Source: Streptomyces sp. SID13031 (lineage in GTDB: Bacteria; Actinomycetota; Actinomycetes; Propionibacteriales; Kribbellaceae). From it: a DNA stretch of 64,000 bases. A model generated the notes under the pieces. The model saw only the letters and a list, made by a program, of their open reading frames with translations, did no database searches and was not told where the DNA came from. The stretch lies in assembly GCF_010548305.1 (NCBI RefSeq), contig NZ_JAAGLV010000005.1:62001-126000 (forward strand). The letters are read 5' to 3'. Each line of letters begins with the position of its first letter. Positions within the stretch are counted from its first letter, which is position 1. The translations under genes were made by a program, and so were the position numbers. Below are positions 45,044 through 54,078 of this stretch, piece after piece.

Positions 45044-45906
45044 GTGCCGCCACCGAGACCGCGCTGGGTCTCACCGAAAGCAAGGGCCCTGCCGCGCGGG
45101 CCATCAAGTTCGTCGTCTACACGGCCCTGTTCGTGCTGTTCGCCGGCCCGCTGCTGGCGCTCCTGGTCAGCTCGTTCAACCACGTGTCCGACCCGACGCA
45201 GCTCAGCATCATCCCCAAGAGCCCGACGCTGGACAACTTCAAGGTCGCCTTCGATCACGGCGTACTGCGGTATCTGGCGAACTCGTTCTTCGTCGTCGGA
45301 TTCGGCCTGCTGCTCCAGGTCGCGGTCTCGGTCCTGGCCGGCTACGCCCTGGCTCGCAAGGTCTTCCCGCTGATGACCCTGGTGATGGTCGCCATCCTCG
45401 CCACGATGATGCTGCCCGAGGAGATCCTCGCGTTGCCGCTGACGCTCGTGCTCGCCGACCTGCCGCTCGTGCACCTCAACCTGATGGGCACGCTGGCCGG
45501 GATGATCGTGCCGCTCGGCGCCTGGGCGTTCTCGATCCTGGTGATGACCGAGTTCATGAAGGACGTGCCGCGCGAGCTGGAGGAGGCGGCCCGGATCGAC
45601 GGCGCCGGCGAGTTCCGGATCTTCGCCCAGATCATCCTGCCGCTGTGCAAACCCGCCCTCGGCGTGATCGGGGTGTTCGGCTTCACGATGATCTGGGACC
45701 AGTACCTGCTGCCGTTGCTGGTAGCAACCAACTCGAAGGCGTACACGCTGCCGCTGGCGCTGCGGACGTTGCGGATCGACCCGGTGGTGACGCCGGGTGT
45801 GGTGATGGCCGCGTCGTTGCTCGCTCTGCTGCCGTCGGTGCTCGTGTTCCTCTTCTTCCAGCGCTCCTTCGCCCGCGGCCTGACCGCCGGTGCGTTGAAG
45901 GGGTGA
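45040..45906 (+). CDS. sugar ABC transporter permease (MalG type)
   Basis: 288 residues, with ATG 45040 overlapping the partner's stop. The coupling motif is 'ELEEAARIDGAGEFRIFAQIILPL', and the protein ends 'FFQRSFARGLTAGALKG', the usual end for this class. It forms the membrane channel with the previous permease. Confidence 0.94.
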   Translation: MSAATETALGLTESKGPAARAIKFVVYTALFVLFAGPLLALLVSSFNHVSDPTQLSIIPKSPTLDNFKVAFDHGVLRYLANSFFVVGFGLLLQVAVSVLAGYALARKVFPLMTLVMVAILATMMLPEEILALPLTLVLADLPLVHLNLMGTLAGMIVPLGAWAFSILVMTEFMKDVPRELEEAARIDGAGEFRIFAQIILPLCKPALGVIGVFGFTMIWDQYLLPLLVATNSKAYTLPLALRTLRIDPVVTPGVVMAASLLALLPSVLVFLFFQRSFARGLTAGALKG

Positions 45907-45911
45907 GCCAG

Positions 45912-47183
45912 ATGTCCAAGGCATGGTTCCGCCACGAACGCTTCGGGATGTTCATCCACTGGGGCCTGTACGCGCTGCCGGCCCGGCACGAGTGGGTGAA
46001 GAACCGCGAACAGCTGACCGACGAGCAGTACGACCGGTACTTCGAACGCTTCGACGCGGATCTCTACGACCCCCGCGAGTGGGCGAGGTCGGCCCGCACG
46101 GCCGGCATGCGCTACGTCGTCCTGACCACCAAGCACCACGACGGCTTCTGCCTGTGGGACAGTGCGCTGACCGAGTACAAGGTGACCAATACGCCGTACG
46201 GGCGGGACCTGCTGACGCCGTTCGTCGAGGCGTGCCGGGCCGAGGGGCTCAAGGTCGGCTTCTACCACTCGCTGATCGACTGGCATCATCCGTCGTTCCC
46301 GATCGACGGCCTGCACCCGCAGGGCGATGACGAAGCCGCCAAGGCAGCAGCAGCCGGGCGAGACATCGCGGAGTACCGGACGTATTTGCACGGGCAGATC
46401 CGCGAGCTGCTGACCGGCTTCGGTCAGATCGATTACCTGTTCTTCGACTTCTCGTACGCCGGCCGCCCGCAGACCTGGGGTGGCAAGGGTGCCGAGGAGT
46501 GGGGCGCCGAGGAGTTGCTCGCGATGGTCCGGGAGCTGCAGCCGGACATCCTGGTCAACGACCGGACCGGGCTGCCCGGTGACTTCGTGACGCCCGAGCA
46601 GTACCAGCCGGCCGGCCCGATGACCGGTCCTGAAGGTCCGATCGCGTGGGAGGCGTGCCAGACCCTCAACGGGAGCTGGGGCTACGACCGCGACAACCTT
46701 GACTACAAGAGCCCGGACCTGCTGCTCCGGATGCTGATCGACGGCGTCTCGAAGGACGGCAACCTACTGCTCAATGTCGGCCCGACCGGACGCGGGCTGA
46801 TCGACCCTAGAGCGGAAGGAACGCTGGCCGCGATCGGTGACTGGATGCGGCTGCACGAGCGCTCGATCCGCGGCTGTGGCGCTCCGGAGTACGTCGCACC
46901 GCCGGATTGCCGCTACACCCAGAACGGTGACCGGCTCTATCTGCACCTGTTCAGCTGGCCGTTCAAACACGTGCACCTGCCCGGACTCGCCGGGCGAGTC
47001 CGCTACGCGCAGCTGCTCTCGGACGCCTCGGAGATCCACCTGGTCGAGCCCGACCTGAGCCGCCTCCACGAGAACACCCAGCCCGGCGGCCAGCCCGCCG
47101 GGACTCTGACCCTGCAACTCCCGGTACGCCGTCCCGAGGTCGCCGTACCCGTCATCGAGTTGTTCCTCTCTCCCTCCGCCTGA
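45912..47183 (+). CDS. alpha-L-fucosidase (GH29)
   Basis: 423 residues from ATG 45912 (AAGGGG upstream). GH29 features are 'AWFRHERFGMFIHWGLYALPARHEWV', 'YVVLTTKHHDGFCLWDS', and the likely nucleophile Asp179 in 'IDYLFFDFSYA'. 'DGVSKDGNLLLNVGPTGRG' closes the catalytic barrel, followed by a short beta domain. There is no signal peptide, so it would cut imported oligosaccharides in the cytoplasm. It sits in the importer operon. Confidence 0.92.
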   Translation: MSKAWFRHERFGMFIHWGLYALPARHEWVKNREQLTDEQYDRYFERFDADLYDPREWARSARTAGMRYVVLTTKHHDGFCLWDSALTEYKVTNTPYGRDLLTPFVEACRAEGLKVGFYHSLIDWHHPSFPIDGLHPQGDDEAAKAAAAGRDIAEYRTYLHGQIRELLTGFGQIDYLFFDFSYAGRPQTWGGKGAEEWGAEELLAMVRELQPDILVNDRTGLPGDFVTPEQYQPAGPMTGPEGPIAWEACQTLNGSWGYDRDNLDYKSPDLLLRMLIDGVSKDGNLLLNVGPTGRGLIDPRAEGTLAAIGDWMRLHERSIRGCGAPEYVAPPDCRYTQNGDRLYLHLFSWPFKHVHLPGLAGRVRYAQLLSDASEIHLVEPDLSRLHENTQPGGQPAGTLTLQLPVRRPEVAVPVIELFLSPSA

Positions 47184-47197
47184 TCCCTGGAGACCAC

Positions 47198-48631
47198 ATG
47201 AACCGCCGTACGTTTCTCGCCGCTGGGACAGTCGCTGGACTAGCCGGAGTGTCCATGACCGCAGTACTACCCGCCTCAGCGCGGTCGCGCGACCGCCGCC
47301 ACGTCCGGTCGCTCGACGAACTCCGCCGGGCGATCGCCACCGCCGGCCCCGGCACGGTGATCACCGTTGCCGACGGCCACTACCCCGTACCGGCCGGGGC
47401 GCCGATCGCGATCACCGGCAAGCGGGGCGGGCCCGGGCTGCCGATCACGATCCGGGCCGAGTCGCCGGGCGGCGTCGTACTGACCGGTGAGCAGAGTTTC
47501 GTGCTGACCGGGTCGTCGGGCATCACGCTCAGCGGCTTCGGGTTCCGGCAGAGCACCACGCTGGACCTCCCGCCGGACTGCCGGCGGATCAGGCTGACCC
47601 GCAACGACTTCCAGCTGGCCGATGTCGAAGGCCTGCACTGGGTGATGGTCCGCGCGGACCACTCGACGATCGACCACAACGCGTTCCACGGCAAGACGAC
47701 GCTGGGGATCTTCCTCGGCGTCGAGGGCGCCGGGACCGACGCGATGGCCAGCGGGGTGCACATCTTCCGCAACCACTTCAGCGACCACAGCTTCCCCGGT
47801 GACAACGGCGGTGAGCCGATCCGGCTCGGGGTCAGCCCGCGGGCCTTGTCGACGGCCGGTGCGGTGGTCGAGTTCAACCTGTTCGAGCGCGCCAACGGTG
47901 ACCCGGAGGCGATCTCGGTGAAGTCGTCGGGCAACGTCATCCGGCACAACACGATCCGCGACAGCCTCGGCGGCATCGTTCTGCGGCACGGCAACGCGAA
48001 CCGGGTCGAGGGCAACTACCTGCTGTCGGGCAAGAACGGGATCAGGATCTACGGCAACGACCACCGGATCGTGAACAACTACCTCGAGCGGATCGCCGGC
48101 TCCGGCATCGTGCTCGGCAGCGGCAACGTACGCGACCACTTCCCGGGCGAGACGCCGGAGTCGCGGCGCGGCAACGACGCTCCGGACGGTGTGCAGCTCG
48201 CGCTCAACACCGTGCTGGACTGCACGACGGCGATCAGCGGTGAGAGCCACCGGACCCTGCCGCCGCTCGGTTGCACGATCACCGACAATCTTCTGGTGGC
48301 TGACAATGGGCAACACGTGAACATGCCGTTCCAAGAGGGCATCAGCTGGTCCGGCAACCTCCAGTGGGGTGCGGCGGCGGATGGAAACGCGCCCGCGGGC
48401 ACCTTCACCCGGGCCGATCCGAAGCTGGCGGCGGGAGCGGACGGCATCCGCCGCCTGACCGCGGGCAGCCCGGCGATCAACGGCGCCAGCCGCTCGTACC
48501 GCGACGTCGGCACCGACCTGGACGGCGACCGCCGTACCGGCCGTGTCGATGTCGGGGCCGACGAGTACTCCCGCAGGGAGCCCTGCCTGCGCCCGTTGAC
48601 GGCGACTGAAGTCGGCCCGAACGCCTCATGA
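47198..48631 (+). CDS. PL6-family polysaccharide lyase (chondroitinase B/alginate lyase type), secreted
   Basis: 477 residues. The Tat-like signal 'NRRTFLAAGTVAGLAGVS' is followed by a right-handed beta-helix. Catalytic residues by comparison with chondroitinase B are Lys242 ('AISVKSSGN') and Arg263 ('GIVLRHGN'), with the same 21-residue spacing as Lys250/Arg271, plus a calcium-type Glu237. 'GGEPIRLGV' is also conserved. It would cleave uronic-acid polysaccharide outside the cell by beta-elimination. GGAG precedes the ATG. The stop overlaps the AraC gene. Confidence 0.88.
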   Translation: MNRRTFLAAGTVAGLAGVSMTAVLPASARSRDRRHVRSLDELRRAIATAGPGTVITVADGHYPVPAGAPIAITGKRGGPGLPITIRAESPGGVVLTGEQSFVLTGSSGITLSGFGFRQSTTLDLPPDCRRIRLTRNDFQLADVEGLHWVMVRADHSTIDHNAFHGKTTLGIFLGVEGAGTDAMASGVHIFRNHFSDHSFPGDNGGEPIRLGVSPRALSTAGAVVEFNLFERANGDPEAISVKSSGNVIRHNTIRDSLGGIVLRHGNANRVEGNYLLSGKNGIRIYGNDHRIVNNYLERIAGSGIVLGSGNVRDHFPGETPESRRGNDAPDGVQLALNTVLDCTTAISGESHRTLPPLGCTITDNLLVADNGQHVNMPFQEGISWSGNLQWGAAADGNAPAGTFTRADPKLAAGADGIRRLTAGSPAINGASRSYRDVGTDLDGDRRTGRVDVGADEYSRREPCLRPLTATEVGPNAS

Positions 48632-49482
48632 CGACCCAGGCGCCCGTTAACACCCGGCGTGAGGAGGAGCTGATCCGCACGCATCTGGACCGCTTACGGC
48701 TGGACCTCGTCGTCGCCGCCAGGATCACCAAGGTGCACCGCGAATGGTCGCGGCCGCTGCAGCCCGATCCGTTCTCGCGGCTGTACCTGATCCTCGAAGG
48801 CGAGGGGCGGCTGGTCGTGGGGGAGCAGGAGCTGTTCCCGAAACCGGGTGAGCTCTGCTTCCTGCCGGCCGACGTACCGGTGTCCTACGAGACGATCAGC
48901 GACAACGTGTTCCGCAAGCACTGGCTGCACTTCTCGGCGCTCGTCGGCGACCGGGACATCGGCGAGCTGCTGACCTTGCCGTACATCGTGAAGAGCAAGG
49001 CACCGGAAGAGGCCGCCACGCTGTTCGAGCAGGTGGGCGCGGCCGACCGCGACCCACCGAGTCTGGCGACGCCGCTGCGACTGCGATCCGCGTTGACCGC
49101 GCTGTTCGCGCACTACCTGGACAGCGCGCCACCAGGGTCGGTCCGGCTGGCGCAGCAGCAGACGGAGGAGACCAGCGTCGTCCAGTACATCCAGCAGAAC
49201 CTCGACACGCCCTTGTCGGTCGAGGAGCTGGCTGCGCAGTTCGGCCAGGACCTGGCGACGTTCGTGCGGCGCTTCCGCACGGAGTTCGGACTGTCGCCGA
49301 AGCAGTACATCAAACGGACCCGGATCGAGTGGGCGCAGCGCGAGCTCGCGTCGACCACCCGGCCGATGGAGGAGATCGCGGCTGCGGTCGGGATGGACCA
49401 GTCGTACTTCTCGAAAGTGTTCCGCCAAGTCAGCTCGGTGACGCCGAGCGAGTACCGAAAGCTGTACCGCCCCAACGGTTGA
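48628..49482 (+). CDS. AraC-family transcriptional regulator
   Basis: 284 residues. The N-terminal cupin-type sensor domain reads 'SRLYLILEGEGRLVVGEQELFPKPGELCFLPADVPV' over about 50-90. The C-terminal pair of helix-turn-helices is 'LSVEELAAQFGQDLATFVRRFRTEFG' and 'MEEIAAAVGMDQSYFSKVFRQV'. It lies between the two lyase genes, overlapping the first and 11 bases before the second. It probably activates the locus in response to a sugar released from the polysaccharide. Confidence 0.92.
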   Translation: MTTQAPVNTRREEELIRTHLDRLRLDLVVAARITKVHREWSRPLQPDPFSRLYLILEGEGRLVVGEQELFPKPGELCFLPADVPVSYETISDNVFRKHWLHFSALVGDRDIGELLTLPYIVKSKAPEEAATLFEQVGAADRDPPSLATPLRLRSALTALFAHYLDSAPPGSVRLAQQQTEETSVVQYIQQNLDTPLSVEELAAQFGQDLATFVRRFRTEFGLSPKQYIKRTRIEWAQRELASTTRPMEEIAAAVGMDQSYFSKVFRQVSSVTPSEYRKLYRPNG

Positions 49483-49493
49483 GGAGACTTGCC

Positions 49494-50924
49494 ATGGATC
49501 GTCGTGCCTTTCTGACCGGCAGCGTCGGTGTCGCTGCCTTCGCCGCTTTGCAGTTACCAAGACCGGGACCGTCCGCCGCCGGGACGACCGCGGTGGTCAC
49601 CTCCCTGTCCCAACTCCAGTCCGCCATCAACTCCGCGACCGCCGGTACCACGATCACGCTGGCCAACGGTTCGTACGCCGTACCGTCGGGCTCGCCGATC
49701 ACGGTCTCCGGGCGCAACGGCAGCAGCGCGTCGCCGATCATCATCCAGGCGGAGACCCGCGGTGGGGTGACGTTGACCGGGTCGCAGAGCTTCGTGATGT
49801 CGAACTCGTCGTACATCACGGTGAGCGGGTTCGTCTTCAAGCAGACCAGCTCGCTGGATCTGCCGTCCAGTTGCACCCGGATCCGGATCACCCGGAACGA
49901 CTTCCAGCTCGGCTCGGCCGCCAGTCACTGGCTGGTCGTTCGCGGTGACGACGTGAAGGTCGACCGCAATGTGTTCCACGACAAGTCCACGATCGGCTGC
50001 TACCTGGTGATAGACGGCCCGTCGAGCACGGTGATGGCTAAGCGGACCTACATTCTGCGCAACTACTTCCGGGACCACTCGTTCAGCGGTTCCAACGGGG
50101 GTGAGCCGATCCGGCTCGGGGTGAGCAGCCGCGCGCTGGATATCGCCGACGCGACGGTCGAGTACAACTTGTTCGAGCGCGCCAACGGCGATCCGGAGGG
50201 TATCTCGGTGAAGTCGTCCGGCAACACGATCCGGTACAACACGCTGCGGTCGTCGACCGGTGGCATCGTCCTGCGGCACGGCAACGACAACCGGGTCGAG
50301 AGCAACTATCTGCTGTCCGGCGCGAACGGGATCAGGATCTATGGCAACGACCATCTGATCATCAACAACTACGTCAGCGATGTCAGTGATGCCGGGATCG
50401 TGCTGGGCAGTGGTACGGTCCGCGACCACTTCGTCGGTGAGTCCGCCGACTCCCGCAAGGGCAACGATGCTCCTGATCGGGTGACGATCACGCTCAACAC
50501 GCTGCGGAACAACAGCCAGGCGGTCGTCGGCGAGAGCCAGCGCACGCTCGCGCCGCTGGCCTGCAAGATCACCGACAACCTGTTGGTCGGCGCGAGTGGG
50601 TCGCTGACCGATCTGCCGTATCAGTCCGGCATCACCTGGTCCGGCAACATCCTGTGGGGCTCGGCCTCCAACGGGAACATCCCGTCGTCTGGCTTCAGTC
50701 GGGCCGATCCCAAGTTGGTCGCGGGTGGCGACGGCATCTATCGGCTCGGCTCGGGCAGCGCCGCGATCAACGCGGTGAGTGTGAATCATGCCGGGGAGGT
50801 CGGTGACGACTTGGACGGTCATGCACGGTCGGCGCCGTATGACGTTGGCGCCGATGAGTATTTAACCGCCCAGCCGGTACGTCGCCCGCTCACCGCCGCT
50901 GACGTGGGGCCGGGGGCTGCCTGA
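49494..50924 (+). CDS. second PL6-family polysaccharide lyase, secreted
   Basis: 476 residues from ATG 49494 (GAGGAG upstream). The N-terminus 'MDRRAFLTGSVGVAAFAALQL' is again Tat-like. Catalytic Lys240 ('GISVKSSGN') and Arg261 ('GIVLRHGN') keep the 21-residue spacing. It is clearly similar to the lyase at 47198 throughout, so the pair arose by duplication. Different loops near 185-200 suggest different cutting modes or substrates. It is the last gene of the locus. Confidence 0.88.
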   Translation: MDRRAFLTGSVGVAAFAALQLPRPGPSAAGTTAVVTSLSQLQSAINSATAGTTITLANGSYAVPSGSPITVSGRNGSSASPIIIQAETRGGVTLTGSQSFVMSNSSYITVSGFVFKQTSSLDLPSSCTRIRITRNDFQLGSAASHWLVVRGDDVKVDRNVFHDKSTIGCYLVIDGPSSTVMAKRTYILRNYFRDHSFSGSNGGEPIRLGVSSRALDIADATVEYNLFERANGDPEGISVKSSGNTIRYNTLRSSTGGIVLRHGNDNRVESNYLLSGANGIRIYGNDHLIINNYVSDVSDAGIVLGSGTVRDHFVGESADSRKGNDAPDRVTITLNTLRNNSQAVVGESQRTLAPLACKITDNLLVGASGSLTDLPYQSGITWSGNILWGSASNGNIPSSGFSRADPKLVAGGDGIYRLGSGSAAINAVSVNHAGEVGDDLDGHARSAPYDVGADEYLTAQPVRRPLTAADVGPGAA

Positions 50925-51402
50925 TTTGGTGGCGGCTGGCTGGGGTGGATTCGGGGCGCTCTGACGGTAAGGGAGGCCTGGATCGCGTCGCCGGGCTGCG
51001 TGAGTGTCCTAGTCGTGGGACGGACGCAGCTATCCCGGAGCCGCTGGAAGGACCGGCCACGATGACTGGCCAGCCTCCAATGCCCGGCGAGCCCGTAGCC
51101 CGGGCTTGGATGGCACGGCTGGCCGTGTGGGGTTGGCCACTATCGGGTTCTTTTACCAATGGCGTGCTACAGCACGCCATTGGTAAAAGAAGGCGCTAGT
51201 CGGGCCCAAGATTGGCGGACCGCTCCTGCGATCGTCACCCGCGAACCGACCGGCTTTGCCATCATTCGCCCGCGACTCGACCGGCTGGACCCAAGATGGC
51301 CCCTGGCTCAGACCGCGAACCACACCCACCTCGGGACAGCACCCCGGATCCACACCAACCTCGCCAGGCCGTCGCCGACCCTCGCCCAAGGCCGCTGCCG
51401 GG
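50925..51402. other. 478-bp gene-free region between lyase and MFS genes
   Basis: Short open frames here lack ribosome sites and similarity to anything I know. The region holds the long palindrome described separately and near-repeats CCCAAGATTGGC / CCCAAGATGGCC (51203 and 51290) with GACCGGCT nearby in both. Confidence 0.6.
51148..51191. repeat. 21-bp perfect palindrome with A+T-rich ends
   Basis: Arms 51148-51168 and 51171-51191 are exact complements around two bases (AC). Each begins or ends with TTCTTTTACC/GGTAAAAGAA. The T-run is at the 5' base of the stem, the reverse of a normal intrinsic terminator. Confidence 0.8.
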
Positions 51403-52779
51403 CTAGACGAGAACGGTCGGCTGTGTGTTGCCGGCCTCGTCGATGCCCTTGCGGATGTCGACGCGGGCGAGCAGGACCAGGCCGATCACGAAGAAGAGGC
51501 CGAGGGCGATGATCGCCGGGCGGTAGGAGCCGGTGAGCTGGTGTACCAGGCCGAAGACGAGGGTGCCGAGCCACGAGGTGCCGCGTTCTCCGGCCTGGTA
51601 CAGGCTGAAGTACTCGGCCTCGCGGCCCTTCGGGATCAGCTGGCTGAAGGCGGACCTGGACAGTGCCTGGGTGCCGCCGAGGACGATGCCGATGGCGGCG
51701 CCCATCGCGAGGAACGGGGCGATCTGCTCAGCGGGCAGCAGGAAGCCGGCGATCACGATCAGCATCCAGACCACCAGCCCGCCCATGATCGTGTGCTTGG
51801 TCCCGTACCGGCGGGCGAACCGGCCGAACGCGAGCGCGCCGAAGAAGGCGATGAACTGGACCAGCAGGATCGTCATGATCAGGATCTGGGTCTCGAACCC
51901 GAGCTGCTTCTCGCCGTAGGTCGAGGAGACCGAGATGACGGTCTGGATACCGTCGTTGAAGAACAGGTACGCGACCAGGAACAGCAGCGTCTGCGGGTAG
52001 GTCCGGACGTGTTTCAACGTCGCGAACAGCTGACCGAAGCTCTGCCGGATCAGGTTGCCGTCGCCGACCGGTACGAGGTTGGCCGCCGGCCGGTTCTTCA
52101 GCTTCAGGTAGGGGATGAAAGTGAACAGCCCCCACCAGAGTCCCGCGCTGAGCAGGCTGAGCCGGACCGCGGTCGCCTGGTCCATCCCGAGCGCGTCGTG
52201 CGCGGTGACCACCCCGAGGTTGAGCGCCAGCAGGATGAAGCCACCGAGATACCCGAAGGCCCACGCCCGCGACGACACGTCGTCACGATCGTCGGGGCCG
52301 GCGATGTCGATCAGGATCGAGTCGTAGACGACCAGGGAAGAGCCGAGACACAGGTTGCCGAGGAAGAGCAGTAACGCGCCGAGCGCCCAGCGGCCGTCGG
52401 CGACGAACACCATGCAGCAGGCGGCGAGCGAGCCGGCCCAGGCGAAGCCGCACATCAGCAGCTTCTTGCGCGGTGACCGGTCCGCGATCGCGCCGACGAT
52501 CGGCAGGATGAGCGCCGACAGCAAGGTGGCGACGGTGACCACGTAGAAGGCGAGCGAGCCAGGCGAGATGCCGAGCCCGAGCACGCTGAGGTTCGTGGAG
52601 CACGGGTCCTCCGTCGTACCGACCCGGCCGCAGGCGGCGGTCTCGGCCACCGAGGTGAGGTACGGCGCGAACAGCACCGTGCCGACCGTCGTCACGTAGC
52701 CGGAGTTGGCCCAGTCGTACAGGCTGAAGCCCCAGTACTCACGTTTGTCGACACTCGCCGGGGCCGAGAGAATTCCCAT
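51403..52779 (-). CDS. UMF1-type MFS transporter
   Basis: 458 residues from ATG 52779. The start 'REYWGFSLYDWANSGYVTTVGTVLFAPYL' is the hallmark of the UMF1 (Atg22-like) MFS group. About 12 membrane segments, and 'LGGTQALSRSAFSQLIPKGREAEYFSLYQ' is also conserved. No ribosome site is visible before the ATG. The substrate is unknown. It stands alone, divergent from the acetyltransferase. Confidence 0.92.
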   Translation of the reverse strand: MGILSAPASVDKREYWGFSLYDWANSGYVTTVGTVLFAPYLTSVAETAACGRVGTTEDPCSTNLSVLGLGISPGSLAFYVVTVATLLSALILPIVGAIADRSPRKKLLMCGFAWAGSLAACCMVFVADGRWALGALLLFLGNLCLGSSLVVYDSILIDIAGPDDRDDVSSRAWAFGYLGGFILLALNLGVVTAHDALGMDQATAVRLSLLSAGLWWGLFTFIPYLKLKNRPAANLVPVGDGNLIRQSFGQLFATLKHVRTYPQTLLFLVAYLFFNDGIQTVISVSSTYGEKQLGFETQILIMTILLVQFIAFFGALAFGRFARRYGTKHTIMGGLVVWMLIVIAGFLLPAEQIAPFLAMGAAIGIVLGGTQALSRSAFSQLIPKGREAEYFSLYQAGERGTSWLGTLVFGLVHQLTGSYRPAIIALGLFFVIGLVLLARVDIRKGIDEAGNTQPTVLV

Positions 52780-52812
52780 GCGGAGGAGTGTGGCAGGTGT
52801 GAGGATGACGCG

Positions 52813-53307
52813 GTGCCTTCTTCGATAACACTTCAGCCGATAACCCCTGAACATCATCCGCTGGCGGAGCGGCTCTGGCAGTTGTACCGGCACGATCTGT
52901 CCGAGTTCCGGGGCAACTATCCCGAGGCGGACGGGCTGTTCAGGAGCGAGCGGCTGCAGTCGTTCTTCAGCGAGGCGGACCGCTGCGGCTACCTCGTCAG
53001 GCAGGGTGACCAGGTCGCCGGGTTCGTCCTGGTCCGCGGGCTGGTGAGCGGGCTGCGGGTGATGGGGGAGTTCTTCGTCGTCCGGGCGGCCCGGCGGCAG
53101 CAAGTCGGGTGGGAGGCGGCTCTCGCGGTACTACGTAAGCATCCCGGCGACTGGGAGATCGCGTTCCAGGAGAGCAACCCCGGCGCGGCCGGGTTCTGGC
53201 GCCGGGTGGCCGCCGAGGCGGCCGTCGATGGCTACAAGGACGAGGAGCGGCCGGTCCCGGGCAAGCCCGACGTCGAGCCCGATACCTGGTTGTCCTTCAC
53301 GGTGTGA
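52813..53307 (+). CDS. GNAT-family N-acetyltransferase
   Basis: 164 residues from GTG 52813. The acetyl-CoA site is represented by 'VMGEFFVVRAARRQQVGWEAALAVL' (degenerate RxxGxG/A) and 'WEIAFQESNPGAAGFWRRVA'. The substrate is unknown. GAGGAT lies seven bases before the start, which may be either a ribosome site or a -10 for a leaderless mRNA. It overlaps the convergent phosphodiesterase gene by 11 bases. Confidence 0.85.
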   Translation: MPSSITLQPITPEHHPLAERLWQLYRHDLSEFRGNYPEADGLFRSERLQSFFSEADRCGYLVRQGDQVAGFVLVRGLVSGLRVMGEFFVVRAARRQQVGWEAALAVLRKHPGDWEIAFQESNPGAAGFWRRVAAEAAVDGYKDEERPVPGKPDVEPDTWLSFTV

Positions 53308-54055
53308 CCCACTGGCCGCGCTCGATCAGCACGTCGCGGAGCAGGTCGGTCCGATCGGTGATCAGCCCGTCGACGCCCGCGTCGAACAGCCGGTGCATCG
53401 CGGCCGGGTCGTCTACGGTCCACACGTGCACCTGCTTGCCGAGGGCATGCGCTCGCCGGAGCAGCCCGGGCGTGAGCACGCGCAGGCGGCCGTAGTACTC
53501 GGGGATCTGCAGGCAAGCTCCTCGCGACGCCATCCGGTACGGCGCGAAGCGGAGCCGGGCGATCTCGCGTTGCCCGAAGCCGGTGGCGAGCCGCTCGCCG
53601 AGTTCGCGCCTGACCAGCTCGACGCGGGCCTGGGAGAACGACGACACGCAGACCCGGTCGATCGCATCGTGGTCGCGCAGCACCTGAGCCGCCGCCCGGA
53701 CGCCATTGTCGGCCTTGATGTCCAGGTTGAAGCGGGTCTTCGGGAAGTGCTCCAGCACCTCCGACAGCAGCGGGATCGGCTCGTGCCCGTTGATCCGCGC
53801 CTGCCGCACCTCCGACCAGGGCAGCTCGGCGATCACTCCGGTCCGGTCGGTGACTCGGTCCAGCCGGTGATCGTGGAAGGCGACAACCACGCCGTCGCTG
53901 GTCGCATGCAGGTCCGTCTCGACGTACTGGTACCCGAGCCCGACCGCTTGCTCGAACGCGTGCATCGAGTTCTCGTAGCCTCGGTTCTCCGGGTGCAATG
54001 CGCCGCCGCGGTGGGCCATTGCGATCGGCCCCTCGTGGTCGAGGTAGGGGTACAC
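53297..54055 (-). CDS. glycerophosphodiester phosphodiesterase
   Basis: 252 residues, a TIM-barrel GDPD. Catalytic and metal residues are seen in 'AMAHRGGALHPENRGYENS', 'YVETDLHATSDGVVVAFHD', 'FNLDIKAD' and the end 'VWTVDDPAAMHRLFDAGVDGLITD'. It hydrolyses glycerophosphodiesters to glycerol-3-phosphate and an alcohol. There is no signal peptide, so it is cytoplasmic. GTG start at 54055, divergent from the aminotransferase. Confidence 0.93.
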   Translation of the reverse strand: MYPYLDHEGPIAMAHRGGALHPENRGYENSMHAFEQAVGLGYQYVETDLHATSDGVVVAFHDHRLDRVTDRTGVIAELPWSEVRQARINGHEPIPLLSEVLEHFPKTRFNLDIKADNGVRAAAQVLRDHDAIDRVCVSSFSQARVELVRRELGERLATGFGQREIARLRFAPYRMASRGACLQIPEYYGRLRVLTPGLLRRAHALGKQVHVWTVDDPAAMHRLFDAGVDGLITDRTDLLRDVLIERGQWVTP

Positions 54056-54078
54056 GCCCAGAAGTATGTACCGTTCGA

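Noticed and set aside
50945..51199. 84-codon frame in the gap after the second lyase
   Set aside because: No ribosome site, no similarity I recognise, and it runs through the 21-bp palindrome.
54065..54078. TATGTA as -10 of a leaderless aminotransferase mRNA
   Set aside because: It lacks the invariant final T of TANNNT, so it is not listed as a promoter, though the gene has no ribosome site either.
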